From the NCBI GenBank assembly GCA_014218235.1, contig CM024760.1, positions 141,251,245 to 141,315,244 of the forward strand: DNA of 64,000 nucleotides, read 5' to 3'. The stretch is from Colocasia esculenta. Its lineage: Eukaryota; Streptophyta; Magnoliopsida; Alismatales; Araceae. The notes under the pieces were generated by a model. The model had not been told where the DNA came from, ran no database searches, and was given only the letters and a program-made list of their open reading frames with translations. Shown here in pieces: positions 44,412 to 54,963 of the stretch (its first letter is position 1; the number at the start of each line of letters is the position of its first letter). The position numbers and the translations under genes are program-made.

Positions 44412-46060
44412 AAGGGCCCAAGCGACCTCCCTCTAACGGTGTTCATACGGTGGAAACCCACGATGAAGACTCCTCCACTCATCAGCATCTCCTCTCTAAC
44501 TGCACTACTCCTAGTAGCTCCTCATAGCAGCAATAAGGAAGCAACAGTAGCACAAGCGACAACAGCTAAGGCAGTAGTAGCAGCTGAAGCATGGAACAGA
44601 AGCAGCTGGAGGTAGGAGGGTCTTCCCTTCTCTCTTCCCCAAGAGAGAGGTTCAGGATGGAGGAGAGGAAGAGGAGAGTAAAAAGGAGAGAGAAAGGGTT
44701 GGTGGGAGAGAGATCAGCTTGTAGCTCTCTCCCACACGCACTATCTATATATAGGGTATTTTTTTTCAAACCTCTGCACGATGTGCAAGTCGTGCAAACG
44801 TGCATGGTACGGACCATAGTACATGCAACCATACTTGCATTGACGGTAGGATAGGGTGTCTCCAATCAGTATTGTTGACACATGTCACTGTCACCAAGAT
44901 TCTCTTGGCGACAGTCGATCATGTCACCAGGAGTTCTAGCGATAGTCAACTATGTCGCCAGGAATGTCTTGGCGACAGTCCATCATGTCGCTAGGATCAT
45001 CCTAGCGACAATCTATTCCATCGCTTGGACCATCCTGGCGACCGACTGTCTATCTCCGTCCTTGGTCAGAAAAGAGCCTATTGGATAACTCTTATCCAAT
45101 TCTCTATCATCTTCGCATCATCCACATTTTGTGTGCAACCCTTTAGGCCCAATACCAAGCTGACTGTGAGTTGCACCCATTAAAACCTTTCTGACTCAGA
45201 ACACTTTTTGACTTATTGAGTCATTATCTCTATAATGATTCACTCATTGACTATGGACGTACCAAGCTACTACGTTATAGTTCCCAGACAGTATAGAGGG
45301 ATCCAATTCATTAGATCTTTCTGCCCACAGTTACCATGTACCTTTAGTCCCTCATCCAACTAATATCCCAAAGACCGTATGATAGGCATGGTCTTGTCAG
45401 GCCTATACCAAATCCATTTGATTCTCGCTCTTATAGGATTCTCCTGAAGAACTATTTCTCTCTCAATCCGATTGACCTTAGATAGGGATTTGCCTGAGTG
45501 AGAACACATGTGATATTTCTCTCATGATAATGAGAGTGGATGGCCATCTATTGACACACAATTACCTTCGTAAGATTGACTACCATTCCCATCAACCGGT
45601 TGTACTAGATATGGGACTTCTAGACCTATAAGTCCGACATCAAAGAATAGAGTACTCAAACAAGGCATCTTTAGTGTCTCAATTCCAAGGACCAGTTACA
45701 CAACTGAGACCATGGAATTGATGTATGACAATCAGGTATCATCAACTATACAATATTCTAAGAACAAATCATTCAGTGAACTCATTCTCTAATGAGCACC
45801 TGCACCATACCCCTAGTGTCTCCACAAAAGTAGCTATGAGACCAGCTATCTCCAACATATGGATGAGTATACAGCACACCGTTCTATCCGATTATCTCAA
45901 TGTCTTTATCGAGTAACCTATGGCCAGAAATATTTAGGATTTGTGTTTAAAGAGAATTGGTCTCATTATGATCCAATTCTCATTGCACAGACCTATGGAC
46001 ATCACAATATAAACATCATCTCATGTATGTAATATAAAGTGAGGAAATGCCATTAATATT
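44412..46060 (-). repeat. Element H: minus-strand Ty1/copia LTR (U3 and R/U5), truncated
   Basis: On the minus strand it begins near 46060-46065 (TGTCAAATATTAATGG) and has a long U3. A block of GGCGACA / TGTCGC repeats lies at 44880-45060, a TATA box (TATATATA, 44746-44753) follows, and then a purine/pyrimidine-rich R-U5 down to 44412, where it meets F. No PBS is left. The layout resembles LTRs of Angela/Tork-type copia elements; that is from memory, not alignment. It may belong to element A, whose own LTR is otherwise missing. Confidence 0.6.
44746..44753 (-). promoter_or_regulatory. TATA box of copia LTR H
   Basis: CCCTATATATAGATAG on the minus strand is followed about 30 nt downstream by a C/T-rich leader, as expected for a plant promoter. 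Confidence 0.6.
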
Positions 46061-46722
46061 TGACACGGAGAGTTCCCACTGGTTGGTTGGGGCTTCGGCT
46101 CAGCCGACCTCCCAGACTACCTAAGCTAGCGTCCTAAAGTGGCTTGGACCGAAGATCCTGGCGTCGTCTAGGTCGATGACTTAGGTCGGCTAGACGGACC
46201 TCTGTACACCCCTTGGGCCAACAACCTCAGCTCAGCCAAGGAGGAGGCTTACCCAGCTCGGCTGTAACAGGTGCGGAGAACGACATGTCTGTAGGTCCTA
46301 GGATATGGCTTGCATCATAGCCGAGGTGTTAACCTCTGAGGTAATGGCCATAGGTCATGTGTTCGGTAATGGAAACCATTAAGGCCACGATCTACATGAT
46401 CTCGCATGGCGTTACGACAATGACCAGGCAATAGTTGCAGAGATGTAATGAGAGGAGCACGGGCTACCCAACAGTTATCTTGGGTAACCAACCCCTATAT
46501 AAGAGGCAGACACTCCACATGCACAAGTACGTTGTTTTGCTCTTTGGCTAGGCCATTCTTCTCAGGTAGCAAATGATTTGGACGTCGGAGTGTCTTCCCA
46601 CCGAGGCCTCTCAGTGGTCTTTGCAAGTCCTCAGTCATCAAAGTTGGGAGCTCAAAGCATGCATCTTTAATTGGGTAAGCAGATCTCTTGGCTTGAGCCG
46701 GCCCTAGTTACTAACTGTAACA
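46061..46722 (+). repeat. Element I 5' LTR (Tat-type Ty3/gypsy)
   Basis: This LTR of about 660 bp starts near TGACACGGAGAGTTCC and ends TAACTGTAACA, directly before the primer site. A TATA box lies at 46496-46502 in CCCCTATATAAGAGGCAG. The exact left edge is uncertain because TGACA there can also be the end of LTR H. The 3' LTR is outside the window. Confidence 0.75.
46496..46502 (+). promoter_or_regulatory. TATA box of element I LTR
   Basis: TATATAA lies in CCCCTATATAAGAGGCAG, about 225 bp before the LTR end. Confidence 0.7.
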
Positions 46723-46724
46723 TT

Positions 46725-46742
46725 TGGCACCATCTGTGGGAA
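46725..46742 (+). other. Element I primer binding site
   Basis: TGGCACCATCTGTGGGAA follows the LTR after two bases. It is a variant of the TGGCGCCGTCTGTGGGAA seen in Tat-lineage gypsy elements (Retand, RIRE2, Grande types), unlike the iMet sites of the other elements here. Confidence 0.75.
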
Positions 46743-48100
46743 GCACTACTAAAAATTAGTATGGCTTCCCTTACTTTCTCCTTTGGTCGATCTCAGGCCT
46801 CCTGATGTCCGAAGTCTAAAACTGATGAGTCGCTTCATAGCATCGTTGCCTATTAACATTGTATTAGCATCGATGGAGACAGTTTGACGAGGTCATTTCG
46901 GCACTCGGCGTGTCCCCACAATATGAGTTAATATAAGCTTTCTCGTCCCACGGTCTAAAGTGTTGGTGGAGACAGTGCGAGGAGGTTGCTTCGGCAATCT
47001 CAGCTGCCCCGACCTTGTGAGCGAATGGAGAAGACCCTAGTCCTGGAGCCTCTCATCCCACGAGCTGAAGCGTCAGTGGAGACGGCCCGAAGAGGTATCT
47101 TCGGCACCCTCGACTGCCCCGACCTTGTGAGTGAACGGAGAGGCCCAACTGATCAAGTTCGCACGAGGTCACTTAAGCACTTGCAAAGGACGTGGATGTC
47201 GGAGTAGTCCACAGGATGCTCTCACCTCGACACTCATCAAGGATGTGGATACCGACGTCCGATGCTAAAGGACGTGGATGTTGGAGTAGTCCACTGGACG
47301 AGGATGCTTTGGCACTCGTCAAGGACGTGGATACCGACGTCCGACATATAGAGAGCATGAAGACGAGGTCGCTTCAGCACTCATGAAGAAGTTATGGTTG
47401 ATGATCAGCATTGGGCTTGATGGCTAACATGGGGGTATGACCGACGTTGGGACCTGGTGGCCGACGTAGTGATCTATGGCCAATGTAGGGCATGATAGCC
47501 GACATTTGAAGATGACGAGTCGCTTTATAGAATCGTCTCCATCGAATTGTGAGTCACTTAGGGATCACCCCCAATACAGTTAACGTTATAGAGGTGTTAG
47601 CAAAGTCAAGAACAAGGCTCGATTGATTCCGATAATACGAGTTAACAAGTAAATTGTTAGGTTATATCTCGTCCTGACCTCATAGGTCGACGAAGAATAA
47701 CCAGGTATACATTCTCAAGTAACTTCGGTCATCAAGGTTGGAAGATGTCGCTACAACACTCTCAGCTCGATCGACCGATGAAGTTTACATTAGTTACATG
47801 TCGGCTAATAGTTGTAGACGTCGGGAAGCCAAAGCATGGGCAGACCTCATCAAAATGAGTTAGCGACGATGCAAGTTATGATGTGGTCTCGGGCTGACTA
47901 GAACTAAACTTCCTAAGGTTAAGTTCTCTGAAGACACCGATATCCCATGAAAATGTTGCAATTGGCAAGAAGATTTGGGTTTGGTGAGAAAGAGATTTTA
48001 TATTGATAATCTAAGAAATAGGAAAGTATAGAAGGCCTCAATAGAGTGTCGAGGAGTGAAAAAAAAGGGGTACATTCATTGAGATTGTCGACTCGAGCTC
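46743..48100 (+). other. Element I non-coding leader region with short tandem repeats
   Basis: No gag or pol is found. Two tandem repeats are visible. A unit of about 110 bp occurs twice between about 46,900 and 47,140 (TGCCCCGACCTTGTGAG at 47005 and 47115). A unit of 82 bp occurs twice at 47185-47345 (AAAGGACGTGGATGT...GATACCGACGTCCGA). The lack of gag-pol before the antisense ORF suggests a non-autonomous derivative, or that the coding part lies beyond the window. Confidence 0.6.
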
Positions 48101-48659
48101 TTAAGCCATGGCGACCTCATTTGTGTTGACCCGAGTCTCCCCGATATCAGATGTAGCATCCTTATCGACAACGATGGCTTCGACAGCTGCTTCGAGGCCC
48201 TAGTCGAGTGCGGCAGCCAGCATGTCATCAACTGCCTCTTCAATGTCCTCGTCCTCAGCTTCATTCACTAAGCCCAACAGGTCAAGGCCAAGATGGAGGT
48301 CTCGGAGACGCCCGAGGCAGAAGTCATACCCCACCTAGAAACGTTTGTCTACCTATTCCTTGAGAGCCTTGGATTCGCAGTACTCGACAATTGACTTGGC
48401 ACGCTCTTCCTCGACTAGCTTGGCGATCTGGGGTTTTGTCCCCTTTGCACTTCCTTCTCAGTTCGAAGGACTTGTTGAGCTTGTCGACTGCCTGTTCTAG
48501 TTAGGCAATGTTGTCCTTGGTCTTCAATGCTCATTGTTGCTCATCGGCGAGGAGCTTTCTAGCTTCCTCGGCCTTCTTTTCAGCATCTTGGACCTCTTCT
48601 CAATAGCCTCAACTTTCTTCTCAGCCTCGGATACTCGTGTAGTAGCACTGGTTCGAGTC
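48101..48659 (-). pseudogene. Element I antisense ORF, C-terminal part (coiled coil)
   Basis: The minus strand reads a Glu/Lys/Ala-rich coiled coil (VSEAEKKVEAI, DAEKKAEEARKLLADEQ, LEQAVDKLNKSFEL), a shifted stretch, and an acidic tail EAEDEDIEEAVDDMLAAAL, ending EVAMA and TAA at 48101. At least two in-frame stops and a frameshift near 48300-48450 are present. It is the end of the gene that starts near 63776; Sirevirus J is inserted between the halves. Confidence 0.6.
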
Positions 48660-48664
48660 ATCTC
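48660..48664. repeat. Left target-site duplication of element J (ATCTC)
   Basis: ATCTC is repeated at 62170-62174, fixing J's ends within element I. Confidence 0.93.
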
Positions 48665-48946
48665 TGTTGCCCAGCTAGCTAGCCCAGAGGGGGGGTGAAT
48701 GGGGTATTAAAACTTCGATGTTTGATTAAAACTGTTTACTGAAAAGATTGCACAACTTAATAACAAGGTTAGAGTTAGAGCAAACAAGACAACAATCACA
48801 CAAAACAAACCACAAGACACAAGGATTTTTATCCTGGTTCGGAACTCCTCTCCACAGGAGACCTACGTCCAGTCCCTGAGCAATACCTCAGGATTTTACT
48901 ACCAAGGGTACAATCCCCCTTAAGGATCCTTACACCCAGCCTCAAC

Positions 48947-49113
48947 TGGTCTTCCTTCAACTGAAGGGTACAAAAACCACCCTGGATACCACCAGGTCTT
49001 CCTTCGTCCAGAAGGGAACAACAACCACCCTGGATACCACCAGGTCTTCCTCGCCCAGAGGGAACAAAACCACCCTGGATACCCCAGGTCTTCCTTCGCC
49101 CAGAAGGGAACAC
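48947..49113 (-). repeat. Four hairpin-like repeats near U5 of element J 3' LTR
   Basis: Units of about 50 bp share CACCCTGGATACCACCAGG, TCTTCCTTC and GAAGGGAAC. The same unit plan is found in E, so it is conserved between two diverged families. The 5' LTR copies are at 60111-60237. Confidence 0.78.
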
Positions 49114-49901
49114 AGACTAATAAAAAAGGTGTGAAAAACAGGCTTCAGATTCTAGCTTGACCAGCTACAACCTGAAGCATCTAAGCCCCCGAGAGAGAAA
49201 GAGATTCAACAAGGTTTTTCTCTCCAAGGACCACACAGGCTCTTACAAAAGAGAAGATTCCTTTTGAGCACAGAGAGCTAAGAGCTTAGAACCAGGTTGG
49301 AGTGGAGGCTTCGCTCTTCTTCAAAGTTCTAAAGATTCTAAGAGATGGATTTCTTTCTTCTTCTCTAAATCCAGCGCAGTTCCACTCTCTATGTCTGTGT
49401 ATATTTCTTTTCGTCTTGAGTCTTCTATTTAAACTGCTGATTCAAATTCGAACGTTGAAATGTCCGTTGTCTCTTATCCTTGTGTACGTTAGACTGGTAC
49501 TGAGGAAGCTTCTGATCGTCAGTCTTTTATCCTGGTGTACACGCCAAAGAGATGTCATAGAACTTTGTATCTTGTGTCCAACGTTGTCCAGATGAGTCTT
49601 GTCAGATATCTGTAAGCATCATCAATAAATAGAAGACAGCTAGGACTGCTGTCTATTGTTAGTTGAGATGGAACAGATATTGCAGTATATAGCAAAGCTC
49701 CTTTCTGTCCAAGAAAAAGTACGTAGACAGAGTAGCATAGAAATGGAAGATATTGTCTGCATGCATGGGAGATACGATCGGAGAGCATTTAATGCATAGC
49801 AGTCAACGGACAAGATATGACTTTGACTTTTCAACGCTATTAAAAAGCATTATACTGATGCATCAAGAAATTCGATAAAGAGAATCTTGCTGACTTTATA
49901 A

Positions 49902-50850
49902 CTTATGAAATCGTTATGAGTTATAGCAAGTCGTTATGAACTGTAAAGAAATCGTTGTGATAACTTATGAAGTCGTTGCGCGTTCTAAAGAAATCGTTGC
50001 AAGAAATCGTTATGACTAATAAGGAAGTCGTTACGCGAAATCGTTATGACTAATAAAGAAGTCGTTACGCGAAATCGTTATGACTGATAAAGAAGTCGTT
50101 GCGCGAAATCATTATGACTAACAAGAAGTCGTTGCGCGAAATCGTTATGACTAATAAAGAAGTCGTTGCGCAAAATCGTTATGACTAACAAAGAAGTCGT
50201 TGCGCGAAATCGTTATGACTAATAAAGAAGTCGATGCGCGAAATCGTTATGACTAACAAAGAAGTCGTTGCGCGAAATCGTTATGACTAATAAAGAAGTC
50301 GTCGTTGCGCGAAGTCGTTATGATTAATAAAGAAGTCGTTGCGCAAAATCGTTATGACTACAAAGAAGTCGTTGCGCGAAATCGTTATGACTAATAAAGA
50401 AGTCGTTGCGCGAAATCGTTATGACTAATAAAGAAGTCGATGCGCGAAATCGTTATGACTAACAAAGAAGAAGTCGTTGCGCGAAATCGTTATGACTAAT
50501 AAGAAGTCGTTACGGCTAGAGAGTCGTTGCGAGTTCTAGAAAATCGTTACGAGGTCTAAAGAAGTCGTTACGGCTAGAGAGTCGTTGCGAGTTCTAAAGA
50601 AATCGTTACGAGGTCTAAAGAAGTCGTTACGGCTAGAGAGTCGTTGCGAGTTCTAAAGAAATCGTTACGAGGTCTAAAGAAGTTGTTACGGCTAGAGAGT
50701 CGTTGCGAGTTCTAAAGAAATCGTTACGAGGTCTAAAGAAGTCGTTACGGCTAGAGAGTCGTTGCGGGTCTAAAGAAATCGTTACGGTAACGATTCGAGT
50801 GTTCCGGTCAAAGAGGAAGTCGTTCTGCTTATCAAAGAAGTCGTTACAGG
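49902..50850 (-). repeat. TCGTT minisatellite in U3 of element J 3' LTR
   Basis: There are two unit types: about 34 bp (AAATCGTTATGACTAATAAA then GAAGTCGTTGCGCG), repeated over a dozen times, and about 59 bp (AGTCGTTGCGAGTTCTAAAG, AAATCGTTACGAGGTCTAAA, GAAGTCGTTACGGCTAGAG), repeated about four times. It has the same TCGTT core as E but different unit sequences. Confidence 0.9.
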
Positions 50851-51015
50851 GACTTAGATAGAAATGATGGGACTTACCAGATTGTCTTGATCTTTCATTT
50901 TTCTTTTGCTTCCTGTTCTCAAGGCTCAAGAAATCTATTAGTGTTATTTTGTTAATCATCAAAATTAATATATAAATAAATGGAAATATTTATTATGGGG
51001 ACAGTTTGGTCATCA

Positions 51016-51122
51016 ATCTCCCCCTTTTTGATGATGACAAAATATACTAAACATCATACAAAAATGAAATATGTTTTTCAGATTTACGTTAGTTGTCTCC
51101 CCCATTTTGTCATTAGGCAAAA
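51016..51122 (-). other. Paired polypurine tracts of element J
   Basis: On the element strand AAAAAGGGGGAGAT lies next to the LTR (51016-51029). A second tract, ACAAAATGGGGGAGACAA, is near 51096-51113, as in E. Confidence 0.85.
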
Positions 51123-51189
51123 AGATAAGCTGAGAGACAAAGAAGAGAGAAAGATTTTTATTAAGAAGGAGAGAAAGATAATACAGAGG

Positions 51190-54100
51190 AGATAACAAGG
51201 AGGCATGCTGTGAGATGACAGCCCATGCCTTGATCTCAAGATCCTCAAAAATTTGCAGAAACACTCCAAAGGTAACTGAGAAGGAGGGTCCCATGGAAGG
51301 GATGTTCCTCTGAATGTAGAGTTGCCTTTGCTGCTCTATGAACTCTCCATACTGAGTTTTGTCCAAAATAAATCTGAAGTAAGTACTCTTGCCAAAACTG
51401 GCCCTATGGAGAAATCTGTCCAAGGAAACTGGATAGTGAAGTTGGTGATTAACAGATCCTGCTTAGGGCAAAGAAGGCAGAATATCGAGCGCCAGACAGC
51501 ATAGAGCTCTGGTAAGGGAGCGATGGAATTGAGATCCATAAAGGCTTCTGCAGAAAGAGTCGGCTTCCTCTGACTAACCAGATCTTGATTGATAGCTTCC
51601 AGTGCTGATAAGAGGCACGATATAGAAGCTCCCATTCTGATGAGATGAGTCGTTCACACTCAGAAATGAGTGGAGCTAAGGTCAGGGAAGAGATGCGGCC
51701 AGAGTGATATTCTCTGAAGATGAACCGCAAGAAGGAGGGAGATCGGCCTGCTTTGCTGACATCCGGCCCAGCTGCCTTGCAAACATGTCGAGAGCATGAG
51801 ATCCAGCATCTGAATTAAGCACTAACGAGTGCAGCTTCGGCAGAAGAACTGGAAACTCAGCCTTGAAGGAGACAAAATCTACTGTAAAAGGAAGGTGAGA
51901 GGGGTCTCTGATTGCCGCACAGTAATCTGTGAGTTGAACTGGCAAAATTGAACTTCTGGAATTTTGTTCAAAAAACAGAAGTCACTGTACAACTGAAAGC
52001 TCTGGCAATGCGAATTTCCTTCAAAATGAAGGATCCCCAGGAGTTCTTGTGCTGGAAGATAAACCACTCAGAGAAGGTGAGTGGGTGATCTCTGTGAGAG
52101 AGGGATTCGGCCCTTGCAGTCAGGTATTTTGAGTACTGAGCCTTGTTCCCTTGATGGCTGCCCACTGATCTTCAGTCTTGAACTCAGTGCCCTCAAAGAT
52201 TTTGGACTTGAAAGTTGAGATATCTGAGTAAAAGGAAGAACAATGGCTAGGTGTTCGGAGAGGTTGAGAAAAGGAATACCATAAATGGTAGAAAAGATGC
52301 ATTTCTGGAGGTATTCTTTGTAGATTGGTCTTCTCTTAGGATCAAGGGTAAGAGAGTACCATAAAGGAGGGTAGAGAGAAGTAGAAGGGGTGCTTAGAGA
52401 GGAAGAGGTTTTTCTCTTTTTGAAGACAGGACTAGGAGGGTCAGTCCTGTGAATGTGAGAGGCTGTGGAAAGAATGGTGAGGAGAGTGTTCGTTCAAAAG
52501 GGTCGGAACATTGGTGTCAAAAATACCAAGAGGCAGAGTTTACTGGAGGAGGAAAGGTAACAGAATTAGGAGGAGTAGGAGGATAGAACAAGTGTTTAGG
52601 ATTAAAGGAAGAGGTTGGTTGAGGATGAGATGATTGGGTTTTAATAGATGAAGGTTGAGGGTTAATGAGGATGAAGCTGAGATGAGAGCTGGAGAAGGTG
52701 AGAAGGAGGGTTGAGAGGAAGTAGAGGATGAGGAAGGTTTTGTGCGAGGCATGGGATGTTTTATGGTTGGTGGAGCAGGAGGTGCAGTAGGAGGAGATGA
52801 AGGTGTGGAGAGGGTTGGAGTGGCAAGAGAGAAGTATCAGGGGCCTTGGATACTGACACTGGCTCTTTTCCTTTGGCCTGACTTTCTCTGACTGCAGGAG
52901 AGGGTCCTGAAGACTGAGAGGCTGCCACTGGTCCGGGTGACCTTACAACAGATGGCCCTGATGGCCCTGACTCTGAACTGGCGGCCCTGTTGGCCCTGAG
53001 ACTTTTGCAGGAGGCCCTGGTGGCCTAGGAACTTCAGCTGGAGGCCCTGGTGGCCTAGGAACTTCAGCTGGACTGCTCTGAGTAGGTGCAGGAGGGACAC
53101 CACTAGATTTTGAAATACTAGCCAGCAAATTTTTCATATCAGACATTTCCTTATTGAAATACCTCATTGCATTTCTATTGAGGATACATCTGAGGAGGTT
53201 GACACTTGATTTGAAACGATTCCTTGTATACCAGACTGAAATGATGCCAACATCTCTCCTTGGGCTTTTAACAAAGCCATAACATGCTTCAACTTGACTT
53301 TCCTATGGCCTTCCTTGACCTCCTGTGAACAACTCTTTTCTGCTTACTTGGCTGAGAGACAGGCTCCTCAAGATTTACAGCTGCACTTGGGCCTTCACTA
53401 TCATCAACCAAGGCTTCATTCTCTGGCTTTTCACTCTCAGCATGCTCCCCTGAATGGGAGCAGGGACTTCAAAACTTTCTTGCTCCCCTGAGCAGGAGCT
53501 TCTTCCAAGACGACATCTTCATCAGGTCCACCTGCCTTAGAAGAGGCTGAGATGGAGGGAACAGAGTCCAAAAATCTCTCTAAAATAGAGGTGACTAAGG
53601 TGGTGGGCGAGGAATCAGCCACACCAGCTGCACCCTCTACCAATTGAGCTTCGGATAGGCATCCACAGCTGACTCAACTGGTTCTTGCTCTGCTGGACTT
53701 GCTGCTTCTTGCTCTACTTCTACTGCCTCTGGAATATCTGCAATAACTGCTCTCCTTCAGCCACAGAGGATTTCGACCAAACTCCTTCTTGCACTGAAAA
53801 GCCACTTTTCTTCAGGTTCCTGGACCTTATAGACTGGCCCATCTTTTCAGCTACCGCCCCTGACAGATCTACTCCAAAGTGCTTGAAAATCTTGGTCAGA
53901 AGATGGGCATATGGAAGGGAAACATTCAACTTGCTCTTTGTTTCCCATAACTGAGCATGTGCAACCATCATTCGCTCAGTCATCACTGCGGCCAGGTTTA
54001 TCTCTTGTTCTGGATTGCCCGAAACATTATGTCGAATCTGCCCTAGTGCATGAAGAAAAGGTAGCACTACGGGGAACTAAGATTTGGCAGACTATAAAGT

Positions 54101-54565
54101 GCAGCAACCGGTTGAACGCGGACATCTGATTAATATCCAGCTCCCATCCTTCAACTTAAATCCTGGACCGATGATCCCGAGACCTTTGACTTCATCATTC
54201 ACAGAGTGAATGCCACTAAATCCTGAGGTCTTCACTCCAAACAGATCACGCAACAGCTCAGGGTTATTCTGATTTGAATACCCTTGACAGAGGAACAAGG
54301 GATCCATCTGCTTCTGACTTCAGACAGATGTAGAAAGCTTTTACCAAGTCCGGGTAGCTTACTCACTGAATGTGACCACATCCATCCACTGCGATCTTCT
54401 TATAGTATCAACTAGCCTGGCCATGCCACTCTTCTCAAGATTCTGAACATCCACCGCTTATTTCCGCAAATCTTTGTCTTCACAAAAGTAAATCTTTCTT
54501 GCTCCTTTGGGGATAAATACTCAGCACTGTAGCCCAACACTTCCGGAGATCAACGGAGCGGCCAT
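51190..54565 (-). pseudogene. Element J ORF3: long post-pol protein, frameshifted
   Basis: Starting at ATG 54565 (MAAP in the same context as E), this is the counterpart of E's ORF3. The N domain (53740-54565) includes KSKLNVSLPYAHLLTKIFKH. The linker (about 52960-53095) repeats EVPRPPGPPA. The C domain reads LTFSEWF, IPEVQFCQF, PSMGPSFSVTFGVFLQIFED and ISQHASLLSPLYYL, clearly related to E but diverged. The frame changes many times. E's final stop is absent, and the last frame runs open to 51013, into the polypurine region. The function of the C domain is unknown. Confidence 0.72.
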
Positions 54566-54963
54566 GGGTGCAGAGAAGAAAGGATTTTGGAAGGGAGGAT
54601 GATGGAAGGGACGGAAGTTTTCGAAGGAGTTCTTCGCGGGAAGAGAAGAAGGCTTCGAAAGTTGCGAGAGAGACGATCCCAAATCGTTAGGGCATCAGCT
54701 TTAGGTGAACAGATAGAGAATAAAAAGGGTAAAGGTGGAAGGCGAATCGATCTCAAAACGGTTTGGATAAATTAATATACTTTAATGACGGGAGCGCCAA
54801 AAGGCGGCAAAGGTAGAAAGCGACAAAGGTTTGACAAGTCAAACAACTTTCTACACAGAAGCGGTCAAAGCATAAGATAATCAGAGTTTTGTTTAATTTA
54901 ACGGAGAGAGAACTTTCATTTAATCTGAAAACTTTATATGTCAATAACATCACAGAAACTCTT
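54566..54963 (-). promoter_or_regulatory. Leader between pol and ORF3 of element J
   Basis: These 398 bp are non-coding, the same length as in E. GATGCCCTAACGA and TTCCCGCGAAGAA are conserved. The TATA-like box of E is degenerate here (TGTAGAAAG). An ORF3 leader role is inferred. Confidence 0.42.

Larger units (their letters stand above)
48665..51015 (-). repeat. Element J 3' LTR
   Basis: This 2,351-bp LTR reads TGATGACCAAAC...GGGCAACA on the element strand. It holds the TCGTT-core array (about 49902-50850) and four hairpin-like repeats (48947-49113). It is paired with 59830-62169. Confidence 0.93.

Noticed and set aside
44566..44865. 99-codon minus-strand ORF and 87-codon plus-strand ORF
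   Set aside because: They span the TATA box and leader of copia LTR H, a non-coding region.
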